Source: Thozetella sp. PMI_491 | Taxonomy: Eukaryota > Ascomycota > Sordariomycetes > Chaetosphaeriales > Chaetosphaeriaceae | Reading direction: 5' to 3' | Assembly (NCBI GenBank): GCA_021432635.1 | Contig: MU270045.1 | Span: 207,741-271,740 of the forward strand | DNA length: 64,000 nt | In this document: piece by piece, positions 1 through 11,659 of the stretch | Position numbering within the stretch: the stretch's first letter is position 1 | How the letters are laid out: each line of letters begins with the position of its first letter | Position numbers and translations under genes: made by a program | The notes under the pieces: model-generated | The model's database searches: none | The model's input: the letters and a program-made list of their open reading frames with translations, nothing else | What the model was told of the DNA's origin: nothing

Positions 1-563
1 CTCGGCACATCGGCGAGGGAGAAGCTGGAGGGGCCAAGACGCTTACTGTGGTAGCAAGTATACCTAAGCAGGTAGATAAGTAGCCCACCTGCTTACTTGC
101 TTGCTTGCTTGCCTGCCTGCCAACTCCATTACCTACCTACGGAGGCATGTGCTCCGTACGAAATACGGGAAGAGGGCGCTATTATACAGTGTCGCGACCC
201 CTGCTAGCGCGCTAGGCTAAACGTCATACCCCCCGTCCGCCGTAGTGCTCTCGGTTAAACCGTCTCCACCGGGTTTGTTGTTGTAACTCTCAGTCAGCAG
301 CTTTTGCTTGGCTTGCTTGGCCACAATCGCCCCACTGCATCCGTAAATTTCAGGGTCCTCGGCAATTTTCTCCGCATTGTCAATTCCTACCTTCTTCAAC
401 GTCGATCGGCCATTGTTCGACGCGATCTACAGCGCTCTAGAGATTAGAGTTCATCCTCCCACCCCGGCGCTAGTTTTCTATGTTGCGAATATCGATGCCA
501 TAATTGAATGAGGGAGCTGGCGAACCCAGCCGCCGGCGCGTTCGTTCCGAGGTCGGTGGCAAC
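1..563. other. 5' flank, no gene seen
   Basis: I see no convincing coding region upstream of the histidine kinase. Short open frames on both strands here have no recognisable domain. The only structure is a short tetranucleotide microsatellite at about 92-121, with CTTG units giving way to CCTG units, near other CTAC-rich stretches. The segment probably contains the promoter and 5' untranslated region of the kinase gene. Confidence 0.5.
92..121. repeat. CTTG/CCTG microsatellite
   Basis: About seven tandem tetranucleotide units change from CTTG to CCTG along the tract. It is a simple repeat in the kinase gene's upstream region. No function is implied. Confidence 0.7.
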
Positions 564-3500
564 ATGAGGGTCAACATACGCGAGCAGCTGGCGGCACTTG
601 GCCTGGTTCTTGTCCTCGTCTCCCTCGCCATTGTGTCCATACCGACATGGCTTTTCGTTTATGGCTTCGTCGTCGACGTTAGGACGCAAGATCTTGCCCA
701 AGTAGCCTCGCTCAAGGCATCCCAGGTCGCCTCCCTTCTGGCCGTGCTACAGTCGACGTGCACCGGCATGACATCTCGCCTCATCATTCAGCAGAGCTTA
801 TTCGATTACTATGGTCGGAACGGCACTTCGGCCCAGGAAGCGGACGCTGTAATTCAACCCCCCTCCGACTACTCTACCTTTGGCTCACTCACCCTGATGC
901 TTCTAGGGACAAACCCTACAAGCTGCTCTGTTCTCGAGCGGCTCCATTGATCTTCTTCAAGCGCAAATATATGCCCGCAATTCGACCGCAGGCTCCGATA
1001 TCGTGCTGAGCCAGACCGGCTCTTCCGGTTCCCAGATCGCATTACCCTATACTTACCCTAATGGCACAGCAGTCATGCTTGGCGGCCCCGGGCTAGGCTA
1101 CCCTCCCGAGCTCTACCCTAACTTTACGCACCCTGCCAATGATTCGGCGGGGATGTCCGAGCCTGCCACGGTATTTTCAGACATCGCTGTCACGGGCAGC
1201 AAATTTCTCTTGCTCGGACCGCTGCAGGTGAACGATTCCTACGCGCTGATCAGCTTGACACAGCCCATCTTCGCCATTGGTCGTCCCACCGTAGTCCTTG
1301 GTTATCTTACAGTTGTCGCGAGCGCTACGTCACTTTTCCGAATCGAATCATCCTCGGATGGATTAGGGGACACGGGTCAGGCATTCATTGTTGGCCCTAA
1401 TACGCAATGGAACCGATTCGACCGGTCGGTACAACTCTCGAATGAGTCGCATGCCGGGAACTCTACTGGGCTTGGCAAGGCTTCTGCCCGGTTTATTCTT
1501 CCCCTTGTCCCACAGGAAGGCCAGCGAACTCGGGACCCTTTCTTGCTGAAAAGCTATCCCCTCGCCCTCGAGGCATTCTCTAGCGCATCAGCTGCAGTCG
1601 CCCCTGCCGGCGACTTGAACACTGTCAATGAAAAAGGAGAGTCGATTGCTGCTGGATACGCTCGACTGAAAACCACACTGGTCGAATGGATTGTGCTTGT
1701 CGAGCAGGCCCAGAGCGAGGCCTATGAACCGATTGTCACCTTGCGAAAGATTCTTCTCGCATGTGTATTTGGCACGGCAGGACTTGCACTAGTCTTAATT
1801 CTACCTTGCGCACATATCAGCGTGCTCCCGATTCGTCGGCTGAAGGCCGCGACGGAAGCTTCAGTTGCTCCGCCCGGCTCTGGCTCCACTCTGGAGAACC
1901 ACTCGCCTCGGCCAACCAGTCCATCTGAAGAGCCATTGACCGAGAAGTCTAGGGACGGCTTTTTTAAGCGCCTAGTACGGTTTTTTCGGAGGAAAACACG
2001 TTTCCAGTACGAGAACCGGTCGCGCCACGGTGCCTTTCGGATCCCCCAGCGCGTCGAGGAAAAGAAGCACGTTATCACAGACGAACTCACGGATTTGACC
2101 AAGACATTTAATGAGATGTCAGATGAACTCTATGTCCAGTATACACATCTGGAAGAGAAGGTTGCCGAACGGACGAAGGAGCTTGAAATCAGCAAGAAGG
2201 CTGCCGAAACTGCCAACGAGAGCAAGACACTGTTCATCGCCAACATGTCGCACGAGCTGAAGACACCATTGAATGGGATTCTCGGCATCTGTGCCGTCTG
2301 CATGGAGGAGGACAACGTTAAGCAGATTCAGGGATCGCTGAAAACTGTTTACGAGTCCGGTAAGGAAGTCCTTGAGCCCGATGATGAGGGCAGTGCTAAT
2401 TCTTTCGACAGGCAATTTGTTATTGCGACTTTTAGATGACCTTCTCAGCTTTTCTAGGAATCAAGCCAGTCAGGGCGTGAACATCGAAGAGAGCGAATTT
2501 CAGCTAGGAGATATTGGCGATCAGATATCCGCGATATTCCTAAACTCGACGCGAGACAAAGCCATCAACTTTTCCGTCAGCTATACGAACGGCATGCCCA
2601 AGTCAACCCGGAAAGGCTTTGACAATAAGTCGAAGGTCCCGCCGATGCTACACGGCCAAAGCCCGCTGAAAGAGATCCACGTATTGGGGGACCAACACCG
2701 TGTTCTCCAGGTTCTCTTGAATCTAGTGGGAAACAGCCTCAAATTCACGCCAAAGAATGGAAGCATCCGGGTCAGCATCAGATGCCTCGGGCGTGCGAGT
2801 GGTAAAGCTAGTGGACGTGATGACGTCGTGATGAGAGGCGACAAGGTGCGCCGACAATCTCAGGTCTTAGAACATGCTTTCCAGGGAGATGCGTCAACTT
2901 GTTCAAGGTCTACAGCGCCAAGACAAGCCCCCCAGAGAGGCACTAGTCTCTCTGTTGAGTCCCACTCGATTGCTAGAGATCATCAGTCTGAGACCCCCAC
3001 GCGGGCCAGTTCATCACGGGCGTCTTCGCCGGGTAGCGAAAGCAAGCAATACCTTTTCGAATTTGCAGTCGAGGACACCGGCCAGGGTATTCCGGAAGAT
3101 ATGCAACAGCGCGTCTTCGAACCTTTCATCCAAGCCGACTCCAGGCTAAGTAAAAAGTTTGGCGGAGCTGGGTTGGGGCTAACGATATGCCGGCAACTCG
3201 CTACGTTGATGGGAGGATCAATTACCCTGAGCAGTACTCCGAGCGCGGGCACATCTGTGTTTTTGCATGTGCCACTGACGTAAGCCCAGCTGCGACTGTC
3301 ATCAAAACCCAGGCTACAGCTAACAGAGGCCTAGACTCTCACGACAGAACACAAGTCATGCTATTCCTCAAGACGGCGAAGGTATAGTGTCACACCGTCC
3401 CATCTTGCCCACGGCAGTTCGGCTAAAATGAGACCTGATATTGCAGGATTCCCTAGCATCCCGTTGACCCCGACTACCGCAGAGGAGACCAGGGTTTTGA

Positions 3501-4074
3501 TCGCGGATGACAACCCAGTCAATATCGAGGTTGTCAGTCGAATGTTAAAACTAGAGCACATATATAACATCTCTACTGCAAAGGTAAATTTTCCATGGTC
3601 TAGCGTGGATAGCGTCGAAAGGTTCGACCTCTAACGTTTCTGGGCTGCAGGATGGCCAAGAGGCGGTTGATCTCGTCAAGGCCGAGCTTGAAAACAATCG
3701 GCAATATACTGTGATATTCATGGACATTCAGGTAACTGTTCCGGTAACGGATGCATTCTGAGATGGAGATCTAACTTGTTATCTACCTATAGATGCCCCG
3801 TCTTGACGGGTTGCAGAGCACGGCTCTTATCAGAAAGTTGGGATACTCGGCGCCCATCGTCGCGCTCACGGCCTCCGCGGAGAAGGACATCGTGTCTATG
3901 GGTATCGATTCTGGAATGGACACGGTCATGAGGTTCGTTGGCGTCGAGCATCGTTTCCTCATCTCTATCAATCTAACTTACTTTTGTAGTAAACCTATCC
4001 GTAGGCCGGCGTTAAAACAAGTGCTCTCGGCCTTCGCGGCAATCCCGGTGGTGTCAAGAAAACAGGACGTCTAA
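564..4074 (+). CDS. Sln1-type (group VI) hybrid histidine kinase
   Basis: Membrane osmosensor-type hybrid kinase feeding a phosphorelay, of the Sln1/TcsB family. Proposed exons are 564-848, 907-2359, 2412-3279, 3335-3381, 3447-3583, 3651-3731, 3793-3932 and 3990-4074, giving 1031 residues in one frame. The start at 564 was chosen because the family begins MRxxIREQLA; an upstream ATG at 504 adds 20 residues. TM1 lies at about residues 8-33, an extracellular sensor domain follows, and TM2 is at about 376-402. Then come a HAMP/coiled coil and the H box (MSHELKTPLNG, His about 544). The N box (NLVGNSLKFTP), G1 (DTGQGI) and G2 (GAGLGL) are present. The receiver domain has the acidic pair ADD, phospho-acceptor Asp about 955 (FMDIQMP), Thr in LTAS and Lys in SKP. 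Every catalytic motif is intact. The family is normally a single-copy core gene; whether this is the main copy or a paralogue cannot be told. The two introns between 3280 and 3446 are the least certain. Confidence 0.9.
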
Positions 4075-4990
4075 GGTCCTGTTTGGGCCTCCAGGCGTAA
4101 TACTAATGATAGATTATGTGTATGATTTGGGTTATTAAAATGCGCGGTGTTTCCAGGATAGATCTGCTTTTCTTTTGAAGCCTGGGGCTCCCTGGGAGAA
4201 ACCAGAGCAACTCACACGAGTACATATCAACCACAGTGGCTATAGCGGTCTACTCTCTTAAAATGTTATCATACTCCGGAAGAGAGGGCAGGATAAGCGT
4301 CATTCTTACCTGCTCCAGCCAAAAGTCGTTCTCTACAGGAAATGCGATAAAATATCGATCATCAGTCCAATTTCCACTTGAGAATTTAACAGCTAGAAGT
4401 TGGGACACTGTCTCTACCACACCAATTGATGCAGGGAAGGCACCTCAGCCCATCCGGGTATCCCATAGCGACAGCTTTTTCCTCTTGCATTTAAATAATG
4501 CTTGTTTGTAAGCGTGGCTCGATCGCACCCTGCCTTGATTTAACAAAGGAAAACAAGGGTGACTTACGGTAGTTGTAGGGTGAGGCTAGTACAATCCAGA
4601 ATCAATTGATCTTCTACGACAAAGAAGTCTTGGTACTGGTCGTCCTGAGTGCCTTCATACGGAGCTGGCAGGGCTTCGAACAATACCGGGCTTGAAGTAA
4701 CCCCTTTTACGTGAGTGGATTACTCCTAGAGATTTCCAATCTACGGGTCGGTATATAAACTACTAGGTCCTTATCGTTCCCTACTGCAACACATTCAATC
4801 TTAGTTAAAGGCCTAACGTGTCATGAAATTTTATGACCATAGCGACCACGCCCACTAGCTTCATCACTGTCACGACTTATCAGTTTCTGATGGAAAAGCG
4901 CTAAGCGGCTTCCAGCATAACCCCTGTATCGCTAGCCGTGTACCCTGCGGACTACGTCACTTCAGGCTGCACGTTGCGGTAGCTTCACCA
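4075..4990. other. Intergenic, no gene seen
   Basis: This stretch between the kinase and the secreted-protein remnant has only short open frames without recognisable motifs. The GTATATAAAC-like run near 4751 could be a TATA element for the downstream remnant. Confidence 0.4.
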
Positions 4991-5575
4991 ATGACATCGA
5001 TCAACTCCAGTACTGTCACAGTAGCAACATCCCAGACTATTGTCCGGGTAGCCACAGAGACACCCCAGGCCATAGCTACAACAACGGCGACTTGTGCAAA
5101 GTCTCTACTTACAAACGGCGATCTCGAAAGAGGCAGCTTCAGCCCCTGGATCGTGGTCAACCCTATTTCGGGTCTTGGCAGGTCGTGGTCTCTGCAAGCA
5201 GGCCATAGTTCGACACACAGTGCATATACCGCCCTAATGTCGCTGCGTACCCCGAACACGCCCACGTATGGAGGCTTCTGGGGACTCTCAAGCAGCCTAT
5301 GGATACGTGTATTGGACAAGAGTGTACAGTAAAATTCAACTACCAATGCGATGTTCTCGACCTATCTGCATACGTATCCCCGGCAATCGTACACTCTCTA
5401 ACGCCTGCAGACAATTTTTACGGCCCTATACTGCATCGCCGTACCCTGAACACATGGTACACGAGTAGCTTTACTTGGACGGCAACCTTTAGCTCAGTCA
5501 ATAATGGAGCTGGGCAGGGAGAATTTCCAAATTGATAACGTAGCGGTTTATCCTAGGTCAATAGTTTGGAGATAA
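4991..5575 (+). pseudogene. Frameshifted secreted carbohydrate-binding-module-like protein
   Basis: The pieces match a fungal secreted protein type with a Thr/Ser/Val-rich lead, a beta-sandwich module opening NGDLERGSFSPW, a middle CIGQxxTVKFNY block and an end IDNVAVYP. These blocks occur in the expected order but in different frames. Frame one runs from 4991 to about 5265, the middle block is read from about 5281 to 5527, and the last from about 5525 to the stop at 5573-5575. Two small indels (about 5265-5281 and 5520-5530) therefore break the gene. Family members usually have a signal peptide, which I cannot place here, so the 5' end may also be lost. No intron fits the frame changes. The family name is from recalled sequence pattern only. 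Confidence 0.6.
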
Positions 5576-6329
5576 GGGAGTGTCAAGACGTGTTCAAAAC
5601 TATCCAAAGATGGCTCAAATCCCGCAGAAATTATATTTTAACTGTATTGGAACAACGTTGACCGTGAATAATCTTCTGTGCTCTTGTATCATTTCGTATG
5701 AGCTATTTCCAATGGACTGGAGAATATAACCCAGCTAGAGGTAGCTAGATACGGATCTGTGATAAGCGCCGAGTGTGCAGTGTGCATTCACCTAGCGAAT
5801 CGTCTTTCTGGATAGATATGACAGCTCGCGAAAGGGGTAGTAGCTCGCTAGGATGCATGGCAATATAACATACTTTAAATGTCTGCGGCAGTTATGCGTT
5901 TTAACGTGGAAGCGGCACCGGCAAGCGGGGAACAGTGGGGACATTTGCCGCTTCTCCAGCATCCTCGCGCCACGCCTACCGCGTCGAGGCCATGATTGCG
6001 AAGAACGCCAATATATATGCTAATCAAAACACAATGAAGGCCAACGAGGTGCTGATTGTCAACACTGGCGATCATTTGCCTAGGAGTTGCTATCCACCAC
6101 CCTCCCAGTTCTCTCAGGCTGGCTTCTTACTGCCGCGTATCTTAACATGCGAGGAATATACGTCCATGCTAGATAGGTGCCAGGAATAACTCTGGATCGG
6201 ATTCCAAGGGCCCTCCATGAAATACGCTGCGTTATAAGAGTTCACTCGGCCTTGGACTGCTGCCCCTGCTGCCCTATTTATCTCTTGCACACCTTACCAT
6301 ACCATCGTCAAAATCCACGCAGCGCCAAG
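5576..6329. other. Intergenic, no gene seen
   Basis: There is no supportable coding region. The GCCCTATTTATCTC run near 6270, about 55 bp before the next start codon, is a weak TATA-like candidate. Confidence 0.4.
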
Positions 6330-7578
6330 ATGAAGCCCACCTCCATTCTCGCCCTCATATCACCTGTACAGGCTGGCCTTCGCTTCGGATGCTCGTCTCT
6401 CACTATCCAGCGTCTGGACCCGGTCGTGGATCCCGGCTTGAGCCCCTCCGCCCATGTCCACCACATCGTTGGCGGGAATGCGTTCAACGCCACCATGGTT
6501 GGTGATGTGGGTAAGTCGTCCTCCTTAGCCATGGTGATAATACTTGATTAATTTCTAGAGGGACCCGATGCTGACTACTCGAACCCAGCCTCTCGCGCTA
6601 CCTGCACCACATGCCAGATGTCAGAAGATTTCTCTAACTACTGGACGGCCGTGCTCTACTTCAAGCATCCTACCAACGGCTCTTACCATCGCGTGCCTGT
6701 TATGGCTAATGGAGCGCTCGCGGCTGGTACCACTGGTGGCATGACAATCTACTACACCCAGTACGACTTCTCTCACGACATGGTGAAAGAGCAACCCGTC
6801 AGAGCTTTCCCGCAGGTAGGCCCACCTGATGTTACGAGACCTTTCACAACGCGCTCTGACCCTTGACAGGGTTTCCGCATGACAGTCGGCAGCCCAGCGA
6901 CGCAGCAGCTTTCTCAAGCTAAGGCCCATATTGGCCTGCGCTACAACTGTCTCCAAAGCCTCGGCAACAGGGGTCCGGAGATGGTAGACTTTCCCACCAA
7001 GCCATGCCCGGCTGGCATCTTCACCGTTCATCACTTCCCTGCGTTAGTTCAATCTCTGTCTATTATGGGCTAAAATGGCTTACTAACTGCGGCTAGGTGC
7101 TGGGATGGGAAGAACCTGGACAGCCCGGACCACCAGTCTCACATGTATAATACCATCTCCCGCGACGGCTTCATGAATGCTCCCCCATGCCCAGCATCTC
7201 ATCCTGTACGCATGCCTCAAGTCACCTACGAGACAGTCTGGAACACGACAAAATTTAACAGCTTGTGGCCTTCTGGTGCGCCGAATCCGTTTGTATGGAG
7301 CTTCGAGGGCAGCAGTGGCTACGGAACCCACGCCGATTATATGTTTGGCTGGAAGGGTGATGCCCTTCAGCGGGCGATGAATACCTCCGACTGCTTCTAT
7401 GACGGCTGCGGCTCCATCACGAAACAGCCCATGAGTGAGGCCAACAAGTGTACTGTCAAGGACATGGTCGGGGAGGATACTCTGGGCTGTAAGCGTCAGA
7501 ACTCTCTCCGCGCTGGAGAGTCTGTACTAACTCTTAATAGGGCTTCCAGCGCTTCCAGGAAGACCCGTGCCGGCCTAG
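6330..7578 (+). CDS. DUF1996 domain secreted protein
   Basis: Five exons, 6330-6510, 6559-6815, 6870-7042, 7097-7488 and 7541-7578, join to 346 residues with no stop. The first residues (MKPTSILALISPVQA) form a short signal peptide. The mature protein shows the DUF1996 hallmarks in order: RFGCSSLTIQRLDPVVDPG, HVHHIVGGNAF, CTTCQMSEDFSNYWTAVLYF, a tyrosine-rich YYTQYDF block, CWDGKNLDSPDHQSH and the CP-rich segment before YETVWNT. DUF1996 proteins are extracellular fungal proteins of unknown biochemical role, sometimes fused to WSC domains; no WSC domain is present here. The last intron has a perfect TACTAAC branch site (about 7525). All exons are in phase, so the gene looks intact. Confidence 0.88.
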
Positions 7579-8311
7579 TCTAGCAACAGTACTATCATCT
7601 AGCTATGATAGCTCTGCTCGCTAGTTGAGATTGTAGTTACCCTTGTTTTGCTTTAACGAGACCACTGTGTTCGATATGCCGGGATAGCGTCACTTGCTCG
7701 CACATGGTTCGCTAGGTGTACTTGGCTCAGAGAGGCCTTGTAACTAAGACAGAGAATATGATGAATTTGGAATCTTGTTTGGCTTGACACGCTCGCGGTG
7801 TTCGGATTAGTACTAACTCGTGAATTGTTAAGAGGGGTGCCGTGTTACAGGCAATCAATCGACTAAATATATAGCCGGTTTCTTTTTACTCTTTTTTTTC
7901 TCTCATGTTTTAGGGACGAACTCCCGAGCGCCATAACCAATTACAACCATGGAGACCTGCGAATGTGAAACAAAGGATTCTCGCATGGCCCTAGTTGTGA
8001 TGCTTGCTAGTATCACTTTGCTTGTAGGCGGTAGCTATAGTGCCCCCTATTAGCTATTACCAACAGGAGGGTTTGCCAATGAAAGATAGGGGCTTACATA
8101 AAGGTTCCATTTATTGCCACGGGGCATATCAGCCCCACTCGGCACGGGACCCCAGCCTGTGGCGCGCTAAAGGGCCCCCACCGAAACTAGCTCGATAATT
8201 TCAGCTCCACGACACTTCGTGATGCAACTTCCACCACAGCAGAAAGAGGCGTGAGAGACTTAGTCCCCAAAGGCAGGCGCGCCCGCGAGTTGGCATTATA
8301 GATTTGTGAAA
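7579..8311. other. Intergenic, no gene seen
   Basis: This spacer between the DUF1996 gene and the bANK-type regulator contains no coding region that I can support. The short pyrimidine tract near 7885-7900 and AT-rich patches are the only visible composition changes. Confidence 0.4.
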
Positions 8312-9350
8312 ATGTCGTCTCCCGTAACTGAAGCAGTGAACCGCCGCCGCGAGCAAAACCGTTTGGCACAACGCCGTTTTCGATGTGAGTTCAATTCCCC
8401 TGCCCAGTAGTCCTCCAGCACTGATGCCAAGTTCGCGTCAAGGGAAGCGAAATGAAACAAAGGCCACGGCCAAAGACGCACCTAGTGGCTCAATTCAAGA
8501 AGACGCATACTATCCGCCGTCTGAGCCGCTGGTCTCCTCGGACGAACCTAGCCCTTCCGCCTCGGGTGGCCAGGCTATTGAGTCTACAGGCATGCCCGCC
8601 ACGGCCGTTCGACCGTCAAGGCTGCCATGTGTCTACAGTGTACTTCAGAACTATACCCTGCTAGATTTTGCCAGGGTAGACTATAACTCCAACCCACCAA
8701 CGGGCTCTAGTAATCCAAGCCCGACGTCAGTTTGTAATTCGACTGCGACAGAAGACGCTGGTGGCTTGCCCAACTCATCCAGAGCTCAAGTTGAACATCG
8801 ATGGATAGCACCAAAAGCTTCATCCAGGCCAGGCCCGGTATCCACCAGCCACCCAGCCTCGCAAGATGACTTGGTTCCTGCTGAAGACGGCAAGACGAGT
8901 GGTGCAGGCACGAAGTTAGGCGCCTTAGGCACCGGGACATCGGAATCGACAGCCTCTCGCGGACCTTTGCACATTGCTTCCCAAAAGGGCAACAGCCGAA
9001 TAGTCCAAGCGTTGCTGCAGCACCACGGCAATTGCAACGAGAAAGATGACGACGGTATGACGCCGCTGATGCATGCCGCCGCTGGCGGATATGAGGAAAT
9101 CGCCACTTTTCTCCTTAAACACGGTGCCCGCATTGACGAGCTCGACCATCGAGGGCGTTCGGCCATGCATTGGGCTGCCGCGCAGTCTCAGCAGGCCGTG
9201 CTTCATATTCTGCTCGACAATTGTCATGTGCGAGGTCTGATAGACGGCCGTGATAGTAGCGGCAAGACTGCGCTGCATCTCGCCGTCGAGAAAGAATTCG
9301 AAGCTGGCGTGTGTACATTATTGGAACATGGTGCAAACCCAAACCTGTAA
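8312..9350 (+). CDS. bANK-type transcription factor (bZIP basic region + ankyrin repeats)
   Basis: Exon 1 (8312-8384) encodes a bZIP basic region with the Yap-like signature NRLAQRRFR (Asn-x7-Arg spacing, residues about 16-24). Exon 2 (8443-9350) brings a roughly 185-residue Ser/Pro-rich linker and then about four ankyrin repeats, from GPLHIASQKGNSRIVQALL to TALHLAVEKEFEAGVCTLL. The joined protein is 326 residues. I see no heptad leucine zipper after the basic region. That combination is the bANK architecture known from ToxE of Cochliobolus carbonum and related regulators of secondary-metabolite clusters. The intron acceptor at 8442 (AAG) is the weakest part of the model but is the only nearby one that keeps frame at a usual intron length. 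DNA-binding regulation of neighbouring oxidoreductase genes is inferred from family behaviour, not shown. Confidence 0.75.
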
Positions 9351-9616
9351 GGCTGAGAAGCCCCGTGCAGTGGAACAGAGCGATTGAACTCCACTACGTG
9401 GCGTTCTCGGTACATTTTTTGAGTCAAGCTTCCAAGGTGCCCGCCCCCGTATAGTTGAATTTAGAGGTAGCGTTGAACAATCTAATGCTATGAAATACAA
9501 GTAGCCTCGAACAGCCAATTCGATCAATATCATATTTTCAAGTGGGAAGCAAATATAACACAACTGAGTAGGTACCCAAGGCCAGTACGGGCCGCAGCTA
9601 GTATCAGTAACTACCT

Positions 9617-10562
9617 CTAGTCAATTTTGATCAGGTCCACACTTCTGTTACCGTTCACCACAAGCTCGAGTGCGCTAGTTGGCAAAGCCCAACTGAGGAA
9701 GCGGAGCGTGGAAGAGAAGCCTCCTCGCCAAGTCAGACCGCTCGCGCCATTCAGTACGTCATTGACAATGTTCCTGGTCATGATCTCCGCATCTTGATTT
9801 CCAGTAGGAAAGTCCCCCGCCCGGATCTTGTTTATAGCGTCCCTGGCCTGCTGATAATAGGAATCGGCGGGGAGCTTGAGCTCCCCGGCATTCTTGTAAC
9901 AGTTGGTAGCTGCCGAGCCAGCCACGAGCGTGACGACTCGTACACCGAGCGGCTTCAGTTCGATGCGCATGATTTCCGATATTTGTTTGGCCGCAGCCTT
10001 GGAACTGCTGTAGATGCCTGTGTGCCTTCTTGTTAGTTCTCGGGTCTCTTTAATCTCTAGGGCGGAAACGCGGGCATAAGATAGTGGATGTAGTGAAGCC
10101 CCAACTACAAGCATGTCGTCACTTACTGCTCCACACCAGAGGCAGCAAACTTGCGGTCGATATTATGTTGCAGATTGCCCCCTTTGCTTTGATGAGCAGC
10201 GGTGCAAAGACTTGCACCATATGTATCATGCTCCAGACGTTGGTGTCATACAACCTCTTGGCCTCGTCGACTGATACGTCGAGTAGTGGAATGACGAAGT
10301 CGGCACCGGCGTTGTTGACTAGCACATCCAACATGCCACCGGTGCGTTTCTCGACAACCTTAGCGCATCGCTTGATGGATTCACGCGAGGTCACGTCGAG
10401 TTCGAGGACCTCCACGTTGTCGAGCTCGGCAAGTTCTCCGGCCTTCGCCACGCTCCGCAGGGTAGCGAATACATGGAAACCTTTCTCGAGGAAGACCTTG
10501 GCCATACCGGCTCCAAGGCCACCCGTGCTACATCCGGTGATCAGGACCGACTTCGCTGCCAT
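9617..10562 (-). CDS. Short-chain dehydrogenase/reductase, AYR1-like
   Basis: Two exons (10562-10127 and 10017-9617, 109-bp intron) give 278 residues, usual for a classical SDR. The nucleotide-binding motif TGCSTGGLG is near residue 9, the NNAG motif follows, and the catalytic tyrosine and lysine are in YSSSK. These last are created across the splice junction, which supports the intron. The sequence around LVWSS and RIELKPLGVRVVTL resembles NADPH-dependent 1-acyldihydroxyacetone-phosphate reductase (AYR1)-like fungal SDRs. That subfamily includes many secondary-metabolism reductases, so the substrate is uncertain. A hydrophobic tail (about residues 250-270) could contact membranes. It is convergent with the bANK-type gene, with a 266-bp gap. 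Confidence 0.85.
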
Positions 10563-11659
10563 CTTTCGCAGGTATTTATGGGGCTACTGGGTAGTAGATT
10601 CGCTAGGGTGATATAAGAGGGATGGCTAAAAGAGAAAGAGACACGACTTGTATGGTACTGGACAACATGGCAGGGGATTCCGGGCGAACAAGCTCGTATT
10701 TGAAAGATTCTAGGTCGAATGCCAGAGCTTTAACAAACTTCGCCGATGAAAGCGCGCAGGGCAAATAGATGCACCTTGAACGCTGACATTGGTCCAATCA
10801 GAAAGGTCGGCCGTAATCATAGTCGTTTAACTTCCAGCCAATCATATGCGTCGTGGATAAGCATTCGGTCCAAATCGATGGCCGTCCTACCCCATAACAG
10901 TAGAAGATCAGGGTTTCGCACGCCTGAGGCCCTTCGTGGCAGGCTCCCAAAAGGCGGAATAAGGCTCTAGGTCGGTTCCCACCGCGATTAAACATGTGTG
11001 CGGAGACGTTATCTAAAAACTACCGTCGCAAACTTCAATCGGGTCTACAACCTAGCAATGCCTGGCACGCCGCTCATGAGGTGGGGCGACGCATCGACCG
11101 CGTCCGCTGGGCTCGGCCTGACCTTTCCCCGAGGCGGGATACTGGTAGGATCGATCGGACTCCAACTCTCTTGGGGCATTAGCACGCCGAAACTCCGCGC
11201 CTAGAAACAAACTATGTGTCGATAGCTCTCTAGGCACTTTGGCACTGCCATGGCCTGCCACTCAAGGAGAACCGACACTTTCAATGTCGACCTTCACTGG
11301 TTGTGGGCTGGGGCCTGCCTGCTTCCTCCCGCACATCAGTCAGACGCTAATGCAGACCTCGTTGCGTGCATTAGTATCTGCCAATCCACCAATCTTCGTG
11401 CACCGTGCCTAGATGCACCTAATAACTACCTGCAGCTGAGTGATACATAACTCAAAGCCTAACAGCAGCCGGTCGGAAGTTGCGCTGCTTTGCAAGTACA
11501 GTCCGATGTGTATGGAAGCCACTATGACGCGTTGCTGAAAGGTTATAAAGGGATGCAATGAAGCATCCTAAGACACAAGCCAACCGATCATTCTCACCTT
11601 TGTTCAGGCACTAACATATAACCTAGGTGCATTTCTTGCCCTTGTGCTCGACAATAGCC
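10563..11659. other. Divergent promoter region between two SDR genes
   Basis: The minus-strand AYR1-like gene and the plus-strand SDR gene start at opposite ends of this 1.1-kb stretch, so it probably holds both promoters. Open frames inside are short and have no recognisable domain. Confidence 0.4.
11544..11550 (+). promoter_or_regulatory. Putative TATA box of the 11.66-kb SDR gene
   Basis: TATAAAG lies about 110 bp upstream of the start codon at 11660, a plausible distance for a fungal core promoter. The call rests on sequence alone. Confidence 0.35.

Noticed and set aside
4236-4511. 91-codon plus-strand open frame downstream of the kinase
   Set aside because: Its composition and lack of motifs do not support a gene, and it may lie in the kinase 3' flank.
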